A stretch of 64,000 nucleotides of DNA from Symbiodinium natans (GCA_905221605.1 CAJNDS010000001.1:1654525-1718524); one strand, 5' to 3'. Numbered from the stretch's first letter, positions 1 to 11,117 are shown. Notes: generated from the letters alone by a model not told the origin. Numbers and translations are program-made.

Positions 1-800
1 CCACATTCTCCAAGCTCTGGTTGAAGTTGTCTCCGAAGCTCAGGGACTGCAAGCTGCCAGGCAAGGCCAGATTCTCCAAACTCCCATCGCTAGAGAATTT
101 TAGTGACTGCAAGCTGCCAGGCAAGGCCACATTCTCCAAGCTCTGACTGAAATCCTCTCCGAGGCTCAAGGACTGCAAGCTGCCAGGCCAGGCCACATTC
201 TCCAAGCTCTGGTTGAAAGCGGACCCGAAGGTCAGGGACTGCAAGCTGCCGGGCAGGGCCACATTCTCCAAGCTCTGGTTGAAATTGTCTCCGAAGCTCA
301 GGGACTGCAAGTTGCCAGGCAAGGCCACGTTCTCCAAGCTCTGGTTGAAAGAATTTCCGACACTCAAAGACTGCAAGCTGTCAGGCAAGGCCACATTCTC
401 CAAGCTCTGGTTGAAATCGTTTCCGAAACTCAAGGACTGCAAGCTGCCAGGCAGGGACACATTCTCCAAGCTCTGGTTGAAACAAGCTCCAAAGCTCAAG
501 AACTGCAAGCTGCCAGGCAAGGCCACATTCGCCAGGCTCTGGTTGAAAAAAGCTCCAAAGATCAAGGACTGCAAGCTGCCAGGCAAGGCCACGTTCTCCA
601 AGCTCTGTGTAAAGAGATGCCCGAAGCTCAAGGACTGCAAGCTGCCAGGCAATGCCACATTCTCCAAGCTCTGGTTGAAATGCCCCCCGAAGCTCATGGT
701 CTGCAAGCTACCAGGCAAGGCCACATTCTCGAAACTCTGGTTGAAAGCACCTTCGACGCTCAAGGACTGCAAGCCCTTTGGCAGTTCAACATTCTCGAGA
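1..800 (-). repeat. Tandem 66-bp coding repeat (22-aa LRR units)
   Basis: CTGCAAGCTGCCAGGCAAGG recurs every 66 bp on the plus strand, with one 60-bp unit at 51-111 that lacks the FNQ triplet. The plus-strand 240-codon ORF at 213-935 is a shadow of this repeat, open only because the period is a multiple of three. Confidence 0.9.
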
Positions 801-1367
801 CTGCAGTTGCTGTCAAATGTCAATGAAGAGATTGCGTCCTTTGCCTGCACCTCCATCATGCTCAGGTGTTGGCCGTCACGGGCTCGCAGAAAGGCTGCTG
901 CTGCGCGCCCTGCGCCAACCTCGGTTAGCGGTTAGCCCCTTAAACCCCTTGATAAAACCCGAAAGTAGGATTAACAAATCCAAAGTAGGATACTCGCACC
1001 CAACAGTGACGGAAAACATACTCATGCCAAGGGCAACTTGTTGAGCCACACACGTGATGACATCACCATGAACTTGCGCCAGCAGCGGCTTGGAATCGCC
1101 CAGGCCATTGCCGCCAGCGACCAAGACAAGCATGCCACCTAGCCGCAAGCCGATCCTTCCTGCGACGCTCTTGCGCAAGTCTTCCACGGTCATGTTGTCG
1201 TCAACGGAAATCTGCACTTCTGAACCATCCAGAGCACAGACTGTCAATTGCCGGTCGGCAGCAAGGCCATCAAGGTCGTCAAAGCGGTGACCCAGAGCCT
1301 TCCGTTCTGCTGGTGCGAGGTCGGCCAGGGGGGCTTGCTGTGGCTTGGATGACCTTGTTGACGACAT
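1..1367 (-). CDS. Ubiquitin-like domain + FNQSL leucine-rich repeat protein, 5' part (two exons, continues past the window start)
   Basis: Exon 1 is 1367-1038 (ATG, 110 codons, with an in-frame TGA four codons upstream of the ATG). Exon 2 is 919 to beyond base 1. Residues about 40-110 look like a ubiquitin-like beta-grasp domain (LTVCALDGSEVQISVDDNMT, then LRKSVAGRIGLRLGG and LVAGGNGLGD). After the junction the product reads VGAGRAAAAFLRARDGQHL, then SLTFDSNCSLENV, then about 12 more 22-residue repeats of the form NVALPGSLQSLSFGxxFNQSLE. The UBL-linker-LRR order is a recurrent dinoflagellate layout (from memory of the family, not searched). The role is unknown; it is probably a protein-interaction scaffold. 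Joining at 1038/919 keeps phase exactly. The 3' end is outside the window. Confidence 0.85.
920..1037 (-). other. Intron of the UBL-LRR gene, 118 bp
   Basis: Donor CAACAA|GTTGCC and acceptor CCGAG|GTTGG. Both junctions carry the same GTTG, so the intron is flanked by a 4-bp direct repeat, as reported for many dinoflagellate introns. Two CTAAC branch-point matches lie just before the acceptor. Without splicing the exon 1 frame stops soon after 919. This small, array-free intron is a useful reference for the others. Confidence 0.75.
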
Positions 1368-1474
1368 GAGCCTCGACCTTCATAAGGGTTTGGCATAGGG
1401 CCTATAGGGTATCGGATCCCAATACCCTAAACCCTAAACCCTAAACCCTAAACCCTAAACCCTAAACCCTAAAC

Positions 1475-3245
1475 CATGTTCGGAGCTGAGGCAATGGATT
1501 ACTACTGAACTTGAAGGTCATGCAAACAGGCTTGCGGGCTATGCATTTTCCTGCCTCTGGACGGAGTCATCTGCCACCCGGAGCCCGAGTATCCTGAAAA
1601 CCTAAACCCGACAAACCCTAAACCCTAAACCCTAAACCCTAAACCCTAAACCCTACAAACTCTGAACCCAAGGGCTGCTGGCTGTCAAGCCGGACGACGC
1701 AACCAGGGATACTGGCACAGCCTGCACCTCCTCTCGACAACCCCTACTTGGAGGTTCAGGGTACTTTTTAACCAAATTATGGGGCTTAGGGTTTAGGGTT
1801 TAGGGTTTAGGGTTTAGGGTTTAGGGTTTAGGGTTTAGGGCTACTTGGAGGTTCAGGGTACTTATAGCCCCAATGACACCTGTACTTATCCCGCCCCGCC
1901 CAAGTCGTCTAAGTCGTACCCATGAACCTCCAGGTAACTTCATGGGCACACACGTCAGAGCCCTTGGGTCCACATAACTGCCCTGGGACTTAAGCTAGAC
2001 CCAGGAGTAGCCCAGGAATTAAAAAGGGCACCCTTGTTGCTCTAGACGGGCTTATGAAGGGAGTTTGAGCCCTAAAATAGGGGCAGTTTAGGGCTTAGGG
2101 TTTAGGGTTTGGGGTTTGGGGTTTAGGGTTTAGGGTTTAGGGTTTAGGGGCAAGAGAGAGGGCCTACTGTGGGTCCCTTATGCGAATGCCGCAGATGGCC
2201 AGCCCAAGGCGTGGTTTCTACCAATACGTGTGCATCCGGCTACGAAAGCCTCCAACAACTCTGAGCCCAAACATGACCTAGGGTTTAGGGTTTAGGGTTT
2301 AGGGTTTAGGGTTTAGGATTTAGGGTTTAGGGTTTAGGGTTTAGGTCACACACCCCAAACCCCTAACCCCCCATACATCCCCCCACAAACACCCAGACCT
2401 CAACGCTAAACCCTGAAAAAAGCCGAACCTAAATGCGAATCCCCCCAACAACAACTAACAGAAAATGCCCTGAGCAGGAAGGTTTCGTCGGCCCCTCCGA
2501 GTGCAAGGTTTAGAGATTTAGGGAGTCAGGGTTTGGGACATTCTTTTCGAGATCGACATCTATGGCCCTGGGGCTTGCGGTTTAGGGACCCTAAGCCCTC
2601 AACCCTCAACCCTAAAAACCTAAAACCCTAAAACCCTAAACCCTAAAACCCTAAAACCCTAAAACGCTATAACCCTAAAACCCTAAAAGCCTAAAACCCT
2701 TATACCCTAAAACCCTAAAGCCCTAAACCCTAAACCCTAAACCCTATGTACCCTATGGAGATAAAGTTATTGACAAGAAAATCTACAAGACTAAACCTGT
2801 TGACTCCTCCTCCGGTTTTTTAGAAGGAACTGGTGACAAAAGTCTCGATGGAGAGGTAAAGGATTCAGACCCTAGGCCATCAGTCTCGTGAGGATTGTAA
2901 GGGTTTGGGCTCGATGCCTTGGCCTGAAAAGGCCAAAGCCAAAGCAGATTAGGGTTTAGGGTTTAGGGTTTAGGGTTTAGGGTTTAGGGTTTCGAGCTCG
3001 TCTCGAGGGACTTAAGGAGGGACCCTTATGGGGGGTTGTTTAGGGTTCTTTTGGGCCTGCTTAGGTATAGGGACTAGATAAAGGTATATCTAAGGGTCAT
3101 ATCGGGAAATAAGAATAAGGGTCCTTTCTAGGGGCCCCTCCTTATACCCCTGAATCGTCCTTGCTGGAGGGCAGCCCTAAACGCTAAACCCTAAACCCTA
3201 AACCCTAAACCCTAAACCCTAAACCCTAAACCCTAAACCCTAAAC
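1475..3245. other. Array mosaic with weak coding-like spacers
   Basis: Telomere arrays alternate with spacers at 1475-1600, 1670-1745, 2170-2270, 2460-2520 and 2755-2890. Several are open for 20-45 codons on one or both strands (for example 2755-2890 on plus), but no splice boundaries or phases could be fixed. 3000-3170 is an AT-richer foldback-like spacer. No gene is called. Confidence 0.4.
1745..1936. mobile_element. Family A foldback element, diverged and array-interrupted
   Basis: Left end TACTTGGAGGTTCAGGGTAC appears at 1745 and again at 1842, separated by a TTTAGGG array. The right end CCATGAACCTCCAGGTA is at about 1920-1936. See the full copy at 31286-31430. Confidence 0.6.
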
Positions 3246-3252
3246 CCCACAC

Positions 3253-3340
3253 CACTTCGCCAGGCCCCCTGGCGGCCGCTCGCGGCGCCCCGGCGCAGCA
3301 CGAAGCCGTCGAAGTCGAGGATGTCAGGGCGAGGCATGAC
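3253..3340 (-). CDS. Candidate internal exon (29 codons)
   Basis: Reads VMPRPDILDFDGFVLRRGAA then SGRQGAWRS. Acceptor CATGAG|GTC, donor AAGTG|GTGTGGGG. Flanked on both sides by telomere arrays, which would be intronic. Product not recognised. Confidence 0.5.
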
Positions 3341-4024
3341 CTCATGATCAGGGTTTAGGGTTTAGGGTTTAGGGTTTAGGGTTTAGGGTTTAGGGTTTAG
3401 GGTTTAGGGGTTAGGGGTTAGGGGTTAGGGGTTAGGGGTTAGGGTTTAACGTTTAGGGCTTGGGGAACCCTGAACCCTGAAACCTACAACGCATTCTGGG
3501 ACCGGACCTGCAACCCTCATAGCCCTTATACCCGAAAGGTCGAGGGAAAGAGGATGGTTTAGGGTTAGAGGTTGGGGCTAAAACGGCTTCGGGAGCTCAG
3601 CTGAACCACATGCACCTTTTTGCAAGAACGCAGAATCTCTGCGCGTCACATCGTGAGGCCTACATCGAGGCCCTAAACCCAAAACAGCTGAACCCTAAAT
3701 TACTCCACACCCAAACACAAAACACCCAAACCCTAATGACCCCTGTAATCAATCACCATGAAGCTAACCCAGACCGCGAACCTTCGAACCCCGGCTCGCA
3801 TGAACCCGAACTGCTGAGCATCTCATCCATCGGCTTCACGGCAAAGGCAGCGCGCGCGCGCGCCCTAAACCCTAAACGCCTCAACCCCAAAAAATCCGTG
3901 GGGCTTCGGGGGCTAGTTAGGCAGTTTTTTAGTAGCACATAGAAGGCTATTCCCAGCCTGCACCCTAAACCAAACCCTGAGACCCGAAGCCCTAAGCCCT
4001 AAAAGCCTCAATCCCAAGCAATGC

Positions 4025-4105
4025 CAAGGAGGCCGCCGGCATAAGATTCTGCGGCTCGTAGCGTCCATTTCGCATGACCTCACGGAAGAGCTTGAGACAA
4101 CCAGG
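4025..4105 (-). CDS. Candidate internal exon (27 codons, phase 0-0)
   Basis: Reads PGCLKLFREVMRNGRYEPQN then LMPAASL. Acceptor CCAAAG|CCT and a possible GC donor TTG|GCATTG. Product not recognised. Confidence 0.5.
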
Positions 4106-4109
4106 CTTT

Positions 4110-5000
4110 GGGTATTTAAGGTGTAGTGTTTAGGGTTGGGATTCTACACGCGTCGTAGCTCTACTAAGCCCTAAACCCTAAATCCTAAGCCCTGAATCCT
4201 AAACCCTGAGCCTGTAATCTTCCGAGCGCTTGTGTACTGAAGTACTGATGTATGGTGGCTCGCAGCGGATGGCTGAGTGTAGAAGCCCTCTTGGGCCAAG
4301 AGTAACTGTGTACCTCACTATGTATATCTCAAGAACGTAGAACCCCAAAACCTGTAGGTTCCTGTTGAAAAAAATCCTGAATTAGAGGATTCTTTTAGTC
4401 AGCGCCATATTCAGAGTACATTAAGGGGAACCTGTAGCGGTGCAAGCTGAGGGCTCGAGTCTTGATCCTCAAAACCCCAAACCCTACCCCAGGGTTTAGG
4501 GTTTAGGGTTTAGGGTTTAGAAAAATCCCTTAACCCTCTAAAACCCTCAAACCCCACGGCACTTTAAACCTAAAGCCTAGGACACACAGACCCCCCCCCC
4601 CCCCCCCCAAAAAAAAAAAAAAAAGGCCCCAAAACCTCACAGGAACTGAGGAGCCCCACAACCCTAAAACCTAAACCCAAATCCCCAAACCCGAACCCGA
4701 AACCCCAAACCCTAAACCCCCAACCCCCCAAACCCTAAACCCAAAACCCCAAACCCTAAGGCCCAAACCCCAAACCCTAAACCCTAAACACCAAAGGCCC
4801 TAAACACCGGAGTTCCCAGAGCTTTCCACGCTCCGCTTGGAGGTTCATGGTGCTTACACACCAATTATAACTGTACTTATAACCTACTCATACGCCCCTT
4901 AAGTCCCCCCTAGACCCTAAACCCTAAACCTAAACCCTAGACCCTCAACCCTAAAAACCCTAAAAACCCTAAAAACCCTAAAAACCCTAAACCCTTAAGT
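4110..5000. other. No gene seen
   Basis: Unique AT-richer sequence at 4205-4450 without a convincing frame, then degenerate CCCTAAA-type sequence. A poly-C/poly-A tract lies at 4591-4624 and a half-copy of the family A foldback at about 4835-4910. Confidence 0.5.
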
Positions 5001-5017
5001 ACCACGAACCCCCCCCA

Positions 5018-6450
5018 CCCCCCCCAGTGTTTGGTGCCCCTGCGAAAACTGACGAGCGCGGAGGAGGCGGAGGGACATCGTCCTGCACTCCGATTCAGGG
5101 TTTAGGGTTTAGGGTTGAGGGGTTAGGGTTTAGGGTTTAGGGTTTAGGGTTTAGGGTTGAGGGTTGAGGGTTGAGGGTTCAGGTTTGAGGGTTTTGGGTT
5201 TTGGGTTTAGGATTAGGGTTTAGGGTTCAGGGTTCAGGGTTCAGGGTTGAGGCATTTGGGAGTAGGGTTTAGGGGTCTAACAGGCCCTAGTGCAACTATC
5301 CTTATGTCTTAAGCAGGCTGTTGCTCTATTGGCCAAGCTTACTCTGTGGAGGGTTTTGGATTCCCAAGTTTACCACAAAGCCCTAAACTTTACACCCTAA
5401 ACCCTACACCCTTACCGCGAACAAACCTCGGGCGTCCTAAACGCCATCCCCGCCCTACCCGGCTCTTGCTAAGGACCTGTAGGGTTCAGGGTTTAGGGTT
5501 TGGGGAAACGAAATCACGGCAACTGGCGGCATGTTTGCCTTGATGGACTTCTTATTCAAAGAAGTAGTCGCCGACCTTGACTGTTGGGCATTAATTAGTA
5601 TATACACCGGAAGACTCAAGGCAGCATGAGCTGAACTCCTACTTGCAGGTTCATGGTACTTACTAGCCAATCATAACTGTACTTACAAATGTACTTATAC
5701 CCATATTAGGGCACTGCAAGGGCTTATAGGTGGGTTGTAAGTGCAGTTGTACTTGGTTAATAAGTACCAAGAACCTCCAAGTAACCCCACATTAGCAAAT
5801 GTTTCGTGTTTGGGGTTCAGGGTCTAGGATTTGGGGTTTGGGGCGCTTAACCCTAAACCCTAAACCCTAAACCCTAAGCATGCGCCTGCGTGTCCCAAAG
5901 GCCCCACATGGCGCGGGGCTCGGGCGGGAAATGCAGAGCGAGCTCCCCTGTGTGCGCCCGGGTGTATTTGACTTCACTCTTCCCGAAACACGAAACCACC
6001 CTCTAAGCCCTAAACCCCCAAACCCTAAACCCAAAACCCTAAACCCTAAACCTCAAACCGTCCGAGTTCTGGGCCCCCTATGAACCCTAAACCCTACACT
6101 GGACCGCCAGAGGGAGCTCGCAAAGAAGCGCTCAGGGGCAGCTCGGGGGCCTGTAGTTTTACAAGGCTTGACCCCACGGCAAAGCTCGACTTTAGGGTAT
6201 AGGGGTTTAGGGTGTTTAGGGGGTTTCGGGGTTTAGGGGTTTAGTGTAAACTACTACGTTTTTTTCCGCTGCTTTTCTGGGTTGTTTTTTAGGGTTTAGG
6301 GTTGAGGGGTTTAGGTTTAGGGTTTAGGCGTTGAAGCCTTAAGATGATCCTGAACTGCCCCTGAGGCTGCGCAGAAGACCTGAATGAAGGACACAGCTGT
6401 GAGCCAGGGGCGCGGAGGGGAGGGATTCTTGAAAGATCTGCCCTAGCCGA
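5018..6450 (-). other. Region with several unresolved candidate exons
   Basis: Open coding-like pieces occur at about 5025-5095 (SECRTMSLRLLRARQF), 5885-5985 (KYTRAHTGELALHFPPEP), 6100-6185 (ERFFASSLW) and 6340-6460. A plus-strand frame at 5511-5630 (MFALMDFLFKEVVADLD) is equally open, so strand is uncertain. Arrays and a family A element lie between them. Confidence 0.35.
5640..5783. mobile_element. Family A foldback element
   Basis: About 144 bp. Left arm TACTTGCAGGTTCATGGTAC is mirrored by right arm GTACCAAGAACCTCCAAGTA. The inner arms (AACTGTACTTA, AAGTGCAGTTGTACTT) also pair, so the whole element folds into one hairpin. No ORF. Confidence 0.8.
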
Positions 6451-6652
6451 GGCTGTCGTCTCAGAGATTAGGGTTTGTGGTTTTCAGGCTTTTTCAGGAC
6501 CCTTAAACTGGGGACCTGAGGGCTTTCGGGGGGTATTTAGGGTTTATTTAGGGGCTACTTAGGGTATATATAGGGGGTTATATGTGGGGCTATATACGGG
6601 AATAAGATCAAAGGCTAGGGTTGGCTCCTTACTTATACCCCTTAACAATCCG

Positions 6653-6723
6653 GTTTAGGGTTTAGGGTTTAGGGTTTAGGGTTTAGGGTTTAGGGTTTAG
6701 GGTTTAGGGTTTAGGGTTTAGGG
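6653..6723 (+). repeat. TTTAGGG array, 10 exact units
   Basis: Uninterrupted exact units starting abruptly after AATCCGG and ending in GGGCATCG. Confidence 0.95.
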
Positions 6724-7203
6724 CATCGTGGGGCTGCTCCAAAGGTCCTGCAAAGGATTGTAAAGGAATGGACCGTTGGAATAAGAGCCCTTTAAACGGG
6801 AAATCCTGACCAACATGGGAACCCTAAACCCTAAACCCTAAACCCTAAACCCTAAACCCTAAAACCCTAGACCCTCAAAACCCTTAAGCCTTACCCCGAA
6901 CCTACCTTAAGGTGATTTTTGGAACTGGTACTGAGACTCATCAACTCACACGTGGACAACTGTCGCACTCCAGAAACCCTCAATGGCTATAAGCCCCAAA
7001 AACCCAACCCCCAGGAACCGAAAGCCCCAACCAGAGACCCTAAACCCCTAAACCCCTAAAGCCCTAAAGCCGTAAACCCCTAAAGCCCTAAAGCCCGAAA
7101 GCACTAAAGTCCGAAAGCCCTAAAGCCCTAAAGCCCGAAAGCCCGAAAGCCCTAAAGCCCTAAACCCCTAAACCCGGACCCTAAAGCCTAAGCCCCAAGA
7201 CCC

Positions 7204-7394
7204 TACTTGGAGGTTAAGGGTGCTTATCATCCCAATTTTAACTGTACTTGTAAGCCCCCTAAGTGATCCAAGTAGGTTATAAGTAGGCTGTACTTATACG
7301 CCCCCTAAGTGATCTAAGTAGGTTATAAGTAGACTTCCTAGACCCCAAACCCTAAACCCTATTGGGGCTATAAGTACCCATGAACCTCTAAGTA
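7204..7394. mobile_element. Family A foldback element carrying internal CCCTAAA units
   Basis: Ends TACTTGGAGG and CCTCTAAGTA, with AACTGTACTTGTAAGCCCC inside. A duplicated central segment and a short telomere-type insert make it longer than the 145-bp norm. Confidence 0.65.
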
Positions 7395-7677
7395 CACACC
7401 ATCCCTTGCCTGGCGCAGGAGCTCCACGGCATCCTAACGAGTTCCACCAAGGGCTTGAAGGACGATTGATGGGTTCAAGCTCTAGGGTTTAGGGTTCAAC
7501 CCGAAAACCTCAAATTCTTGGGGTTTGTATGGTTCAGGGCCTTAGGGTCTGGGGATTTTGGGGCTTTTGGAAAGGTTATAGGGTTCGGGGTTTAGAGACT
7601 TTGCGGAAACTTTCCGGGGTTTATGGTTTAGAGACTGCAGGTTTCATGTACGGTAGAGTTTTTGGGTTCAGTCGTCT

Positions 7678-7740
7678 TCTTCCGCGCAGCATTTAGTTCC
7701 GAATTCCGGACACCTCCGCACCCTGCACCCCGTAAACATC
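7678..7740 (-). CDS. Candidate terminal exon
   Basis: Minus frame GCRVRRCPEFGTKCCAEEDD followed by TGA at 7680-7678. A candidate acceptor is GGTGCAG|GG. No donor-like end follows, so it may close a gene. Product unknown. Confidence 0.4.
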
Positions 7741-8384
7741 CGTAAGCCCTCAAATTTCCCTACAAGCCTTATATAGGAGTTTCCGAAATTAAGGTGCACC
7801 TTCTTGGGGTCCTGATTACAAGGGCCCTAAACCCTAAACCCGTAACCCTAAACCCTAAACCGGGGAATCTTATGGGGGTCCTTATTTTCGTAAACTGCCA
7901 CCTAAGCGGCCTGAGCGGTGGCCCGAAGATATCTCTAAGGGTAGTTGCATGCTCCCTTAATTTAGGGTTTAGGGTTTAGGGTTTAGGGTTTAGGGTTTAG
8001 GGTTTAGGGTTTAGGGTTTAGGGTTAGGGATATGGGCCGTCAACTGGGGACCCCTTATAGACCCCTGATCTACTGTACCCCGTAATGGTCAAGGGCCTTC
8101 CCTTTACTTCAGAACCCTCTAAAGAAGGGAAGGACCATATTAAGGAACCAATCAGCAACTGGGCCGCAGTTTTGCAGAACTGTGAAGCGAACCGGATGTA
8201 ACTAATGAGTATCAACTCTCTTCGCACATCATGACGACTTGTGAAGCACAACATCAACAGCCCTAAGCTCTAAGCCCCAAAAACCCTGACTGCATGCGCA
8301 AGCCCAACTCCCCCCCCTCCCAAAAATATCATCCCTATTTTGCCCTTATAAGGAATAATGTCTTTGATTTTCGGGGGTTCTTAC

Positions 8385-8489
8385 GTAAGCAGATGGTAGT
8401 CTCGGGGGCCTGTTCCCAGACCAGATCCAGCAGCATACGCCGGGCAAGAACAACCTGCTCAGGGAGGTTGGCGAGACTCCGCAGTTGCA
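8385..8489 (-). CDS. Candidate internal exon with consensus donor
   Basis: Reads QLRSLANLPEQVVLARRMLL then DLVWEQAPETTICL. Acceptor TTCAG|TG and donor TTAC|GTAAGAAC, a strong 5' splice site. Helix-like composition; family not recognised. Confidence 0.6.
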
Positions 8490-8519
8490 CTGAAGGAACC
8501 GAGGGTTTATAGGGTTTGT

Positions 8520-8693
8520 AGGGGTGGTTTAGGGTTTAGGGTTTAGGGTTTAGGGTGTAGGGTTTAGGGTTTAGGGTTTAGGGTTTAGGGTTTAGGGTTT
8601 AGGGTTTAGGGTTTAGGGTTTAGGGGTTAGGGTTTAGGGTTTAGGGTTTAGGGTTTAGGGTTTAGGGGTTAGGGTTTAGGTAGGGTTTAGGGC
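8520..8693 (+). repeat. TTTAGGG array (about 22 units)
   Basis: Mostly exact units with single GTGTAGG, TTTAGGGG and GTTAGG variants. It abuts a family A element directly. Confidence 0.9.
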
Positions 8694-8831
8694 TACTTGG
8701 AGGTTCAGGGTACTTACTAATCAAGTAAAAACTGCACTTATAACCCACTTATATGCCCCTGAAGGGCCCTAATATGGTTTTTAAGTACAGTTGTAAGTAC
8801 AGTTAGAATAAGTACCATGAACCTCGAAGTA
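8694..8831. mobile_element. Family A foldback element
   Basis: Left end TACTTGGAGGTTCAGGGTAC, right end CCATGAACCTCGAAGTA, with the paired TATAACCCACTTATA / GTTGTAAGTACAG core. Confidence 0.8.
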
Positions 8832-9050
8832 AGTACCTCCAAACAAAAGGAGCTCTTCTTGGTGCACGCCATTGTTGCACAACCCGAAACCTACACCCTT
8901 AACCCCAAACCACACCTTAACCCTAACCCTAACCCTCCAAACCCGAAGGTCCTGCAAGGAGTTGGATTTGGGACATCGAGGTGTAAGGTTGAAAGGTGCA
9001 ACGGCTCAAGCTTGAGCAGTTTAGGACAGCGAGTCCCTCTGATTCGGATT

Positions 9051-9167
9051 TAGGGTGTAGGGTGTAGGGTGTAGGGTGTAGGGTGTAGGGTGTAGGGTGT
9101 AGGGTGTAGGGTTTAGGGTTTAGGGTTTAGGGTTTAGGGTTTAGGGTTTAGGGTTTAGGGTTAGGGA
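9051..9167 (+). repeat. Array switching from GTGTAGG to GTTTAGG units
   Basis: Eight consecutive GGTGTAG units followed by about eight GGTTTAG units. The blockwise change implies local homogenisation of one variant rather than random decay. Confidence 0.9.
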
Positions 9168-9185
9168 GGAAGGGGCACAGACGAC

Positions 9186-9846
9186 CTTGAACTTAGCCTG
9201 CATGTCCGCCACGTCGCAACTGCATCTAGCCCCGAATCCCTCAATTCCCTAAGCCTTCATCATGACTCCCTGAACCCTAAACCCATCTAAGCCCTAAACC
9301 CTAAATAGCCCTCTGCCTACAGCCTTCTGGGTTCGGGTTGCGAGCTGTCGTGCCGAGGCTGATCTACATGGTGGACCCTAGGGTGTAGTCCCTGAACCCT
9401 AAACCCTAAACCCTAAACCCTAAACCCTAAACCCTAAACCCTAAACCCTAAACCCTAAACCCTAAACCCTAAACCCTAAACCCTAAACCCTAGGGTTTCG
9501 TACGTGTTCAGGGTGTCGAGGAGGTGCTTGACTGCGAGCTGCACTTCCGGGAGGATCCGGCGGCGACTCGACTTTGCGAGGCTCCGACAGTAGGGTTTAG
9601 GGTTTAGGGTTTAGGGTTTAGGGTTTAGGGTTTTAGGGTTTAGGGTTTAGGGTTTAGGGTTTAGGGTTTAGGGTCTGAGAACAAATGTCATGCACGTGGC
9701 ATTGATCTGGAGTAGCTAAACCTGGGTGTGAAGACAGTTCTTTGACCGTCGCGTCCGCTTAGAGCCAGAGGTGACACAGCATCGGCTCCTTCCTTGATTG
9801 TCGACAAATCTTCTATGTGTTTCTGGTTGATGCTGTAGAGCTCCAC
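9186..9846 (-). CDS. Four-exon gene segment with telomere arrays inside its introns
   Basis: Exons 9846-9722, 9581-9504, 9358-9317 and 9219-9186 join in phase. Exon 1 reads VELYSINQKHIEDLSTIKEG, ADAVSPLALSGRDGQRTVFTP and ends CCCAG|GTTTAGC. Exon 2 begins after TCGGAG|C and gives LAKSSRRRILPEVQLAVKHL, LDTLNT, with donor AACAC|GTACG. Exon 3 follows GATCAG|C (LGTTARNPNPEGC); a GC donor AG|GCAGAG keeps phase into exon 4 (CDVADMQAKFK; acceptor ATGCAG|T, donor AAG|GTCGTC). The first two introns hold a 9596-9672 TTTAGGG array and the 9394-9493 CCCTAAA array. Both gene ends lie outside this stretch. Function not recognised. Confidence 0.6.
9394..9493 (-). repeat. CCCTAAA array, 14 exact units, inside an intron
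   Basis: Near-perfect units between the second and third exons of the 9846-9186 gene segment. Confidence 0.95.
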
Positions 9847-10019
9847 CTTGACGATTCAGCCCAGCCAAGTCGCCGGAGTGCAACTTCGTCTCAATTGGGC
9901 ACTTCCTCAAACCCAGCTCCAGCTCCCCATTGACAAAAAGAATGAACGTTGTCAGCCAAGGTCGGGCCCGATGCTCGGGTTCAGGGTTTAGGCTTTAGGC
10001 TTTCGGGATTAGGGCTACA

Positions 10020-10110
10020 GTTGATGTCTAACCGAATATGGCGATATGACCCATTGAGGGCCCGGAGAGATCTACTTGCAGCTAGGGCCGTTTCGTGCCT
10101 AGTGCGTAAA
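10020..10110 (-). CDS. Candidate exon
   Basis: Reads HETALAASRSLRALNGSYRH then IRLDIN. The acceptor must be GCACTAG|G because no other AG lies upstream. The donor is uncertain (AACT|GTAGCC or a GC site). It is probably the exon upstream of 9846, but phase could not be fixed. Confidence 0.45.
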
Positions 10111-10645
10111 TTCATCACGCACCAGGGGGGCGGGAAGGGCGAGGGGTGTAAGGGTTTGGGGTTTGAGGTTTAGGGTTGATCATCATTTTACCGCCCCCTT
10201 TGTTCATCCCTCAAACGGTAGGCTTGTAAGCACGGGACTACTGGAATCATAGGAATCCAAATGTGTCATCTCACCCTTCATAATTTTTATTACTTGTGGT
10301 GGGGGTGGGGGAGGGGGAGGACCTCAAAACAACCCAGACGCTGAGAAGCTAGTCCGCAGGCTTTCTGAACGCGTACGCTCATCACCCTAAACCCCGAACC
10401 CTAAACCCTAAACCCTAAATCCTCCCCTTCATACGAAATGAATCCGAGGCTTCCTTTCCGGCATAGGGTCCGAAGGTTGGGGGTTCAAACCCTGAACCCT
10501 AAACCCCTAGGCTGTACGGCTTCAGAAGGGGTTATAATGGGTGGTACTACCATCTCGATTAAGGACTGTTAGCATAAGGGGCAACATCCCACGATTCCCT
10601 AAACCCTAAACCCTCAACCGTAAACTTATAAACCTTAAAGCGCGG

Positions 10646-10737
10646 CTAGTTAAATCCTCCAGCCTTGTTCAGCTTGCCTGAGGCAAACGCGTCGAGGGCT
10701 TCTCGCACGCGGGCCTGGCGGGAGCAAATGCTTCGCG
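10646..10737 (-). CDS. Candidate exon, possibly terminal
   Basis: Reads ICSRQARVREALDAFASGKL then NKAGGFN and TAG. It could also be spliced out of AACAAG|GCTGG. Amphipathic helix; family unknown. Confidence 0.45.
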
Positions 10738-10957
10738 CGCGTTAAATAACCCTAAACCCCAAATCTGTGTCTCCTTGTCTCCTACTTAGGAGGACATGGG
10801 GGTCGAACAAGTGCAGTTATAATTGGCGGTTAGAAGTACCGTTGGAACCTCCACCCTAAACCCTAAACACTAAAAGCTAAACCCCAAACCCTAAACCCAA
10901 AACCCTGAACCCTGAACCCTAAACCTCCAATTAGACAGTCTGATTAGGAGACAACAC

Positions 10958-11040
10958 GCCTCGAACTCTTCGCGCGACACGGTATCTCTCCTTCGTGCAG
11001 CGGCCTAGGCGGAGATCTTGGTTTCCTGTGACCTCCCGTC
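10958..11040 (-). CDS. Candidate internal exon
   Basis: Reads REVTGNQDLRLGRCTKERYR then VARRVRG. Donor GAGGC|GTGTTGTC. Arginine-rich. Confidence 0.45.
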
Positions 11041-11117
11041 TAGGGTTTGGGGGTTTAGGGTTTAGGGTTTGCCCTAAAACCCTAAAGTGGAATATGGAGC
11101 CTTAATATTCAGCGTAC

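Noticed and set aside
213-935. 240-codon plus-strand ORF with LPGKATFSKLWLK repeats
   Set aside because: It is antisense to the FNQSLENV LRR exon; the 66-bp period keeps the shadow frame open and it begins at a TTG.
9051-9493. CRISPR-like alternation of repeats and spacers
   Set aside because: Units are contiguous 7-mers without unique spacers and the genome is eukaryotic.
10490-10520. tRNA T-loop-like GGGGGTTCAAACCCT
   Set aside because: No acceptor stem or anticodon arm fits around it; the match comes from telomere-type sequence.
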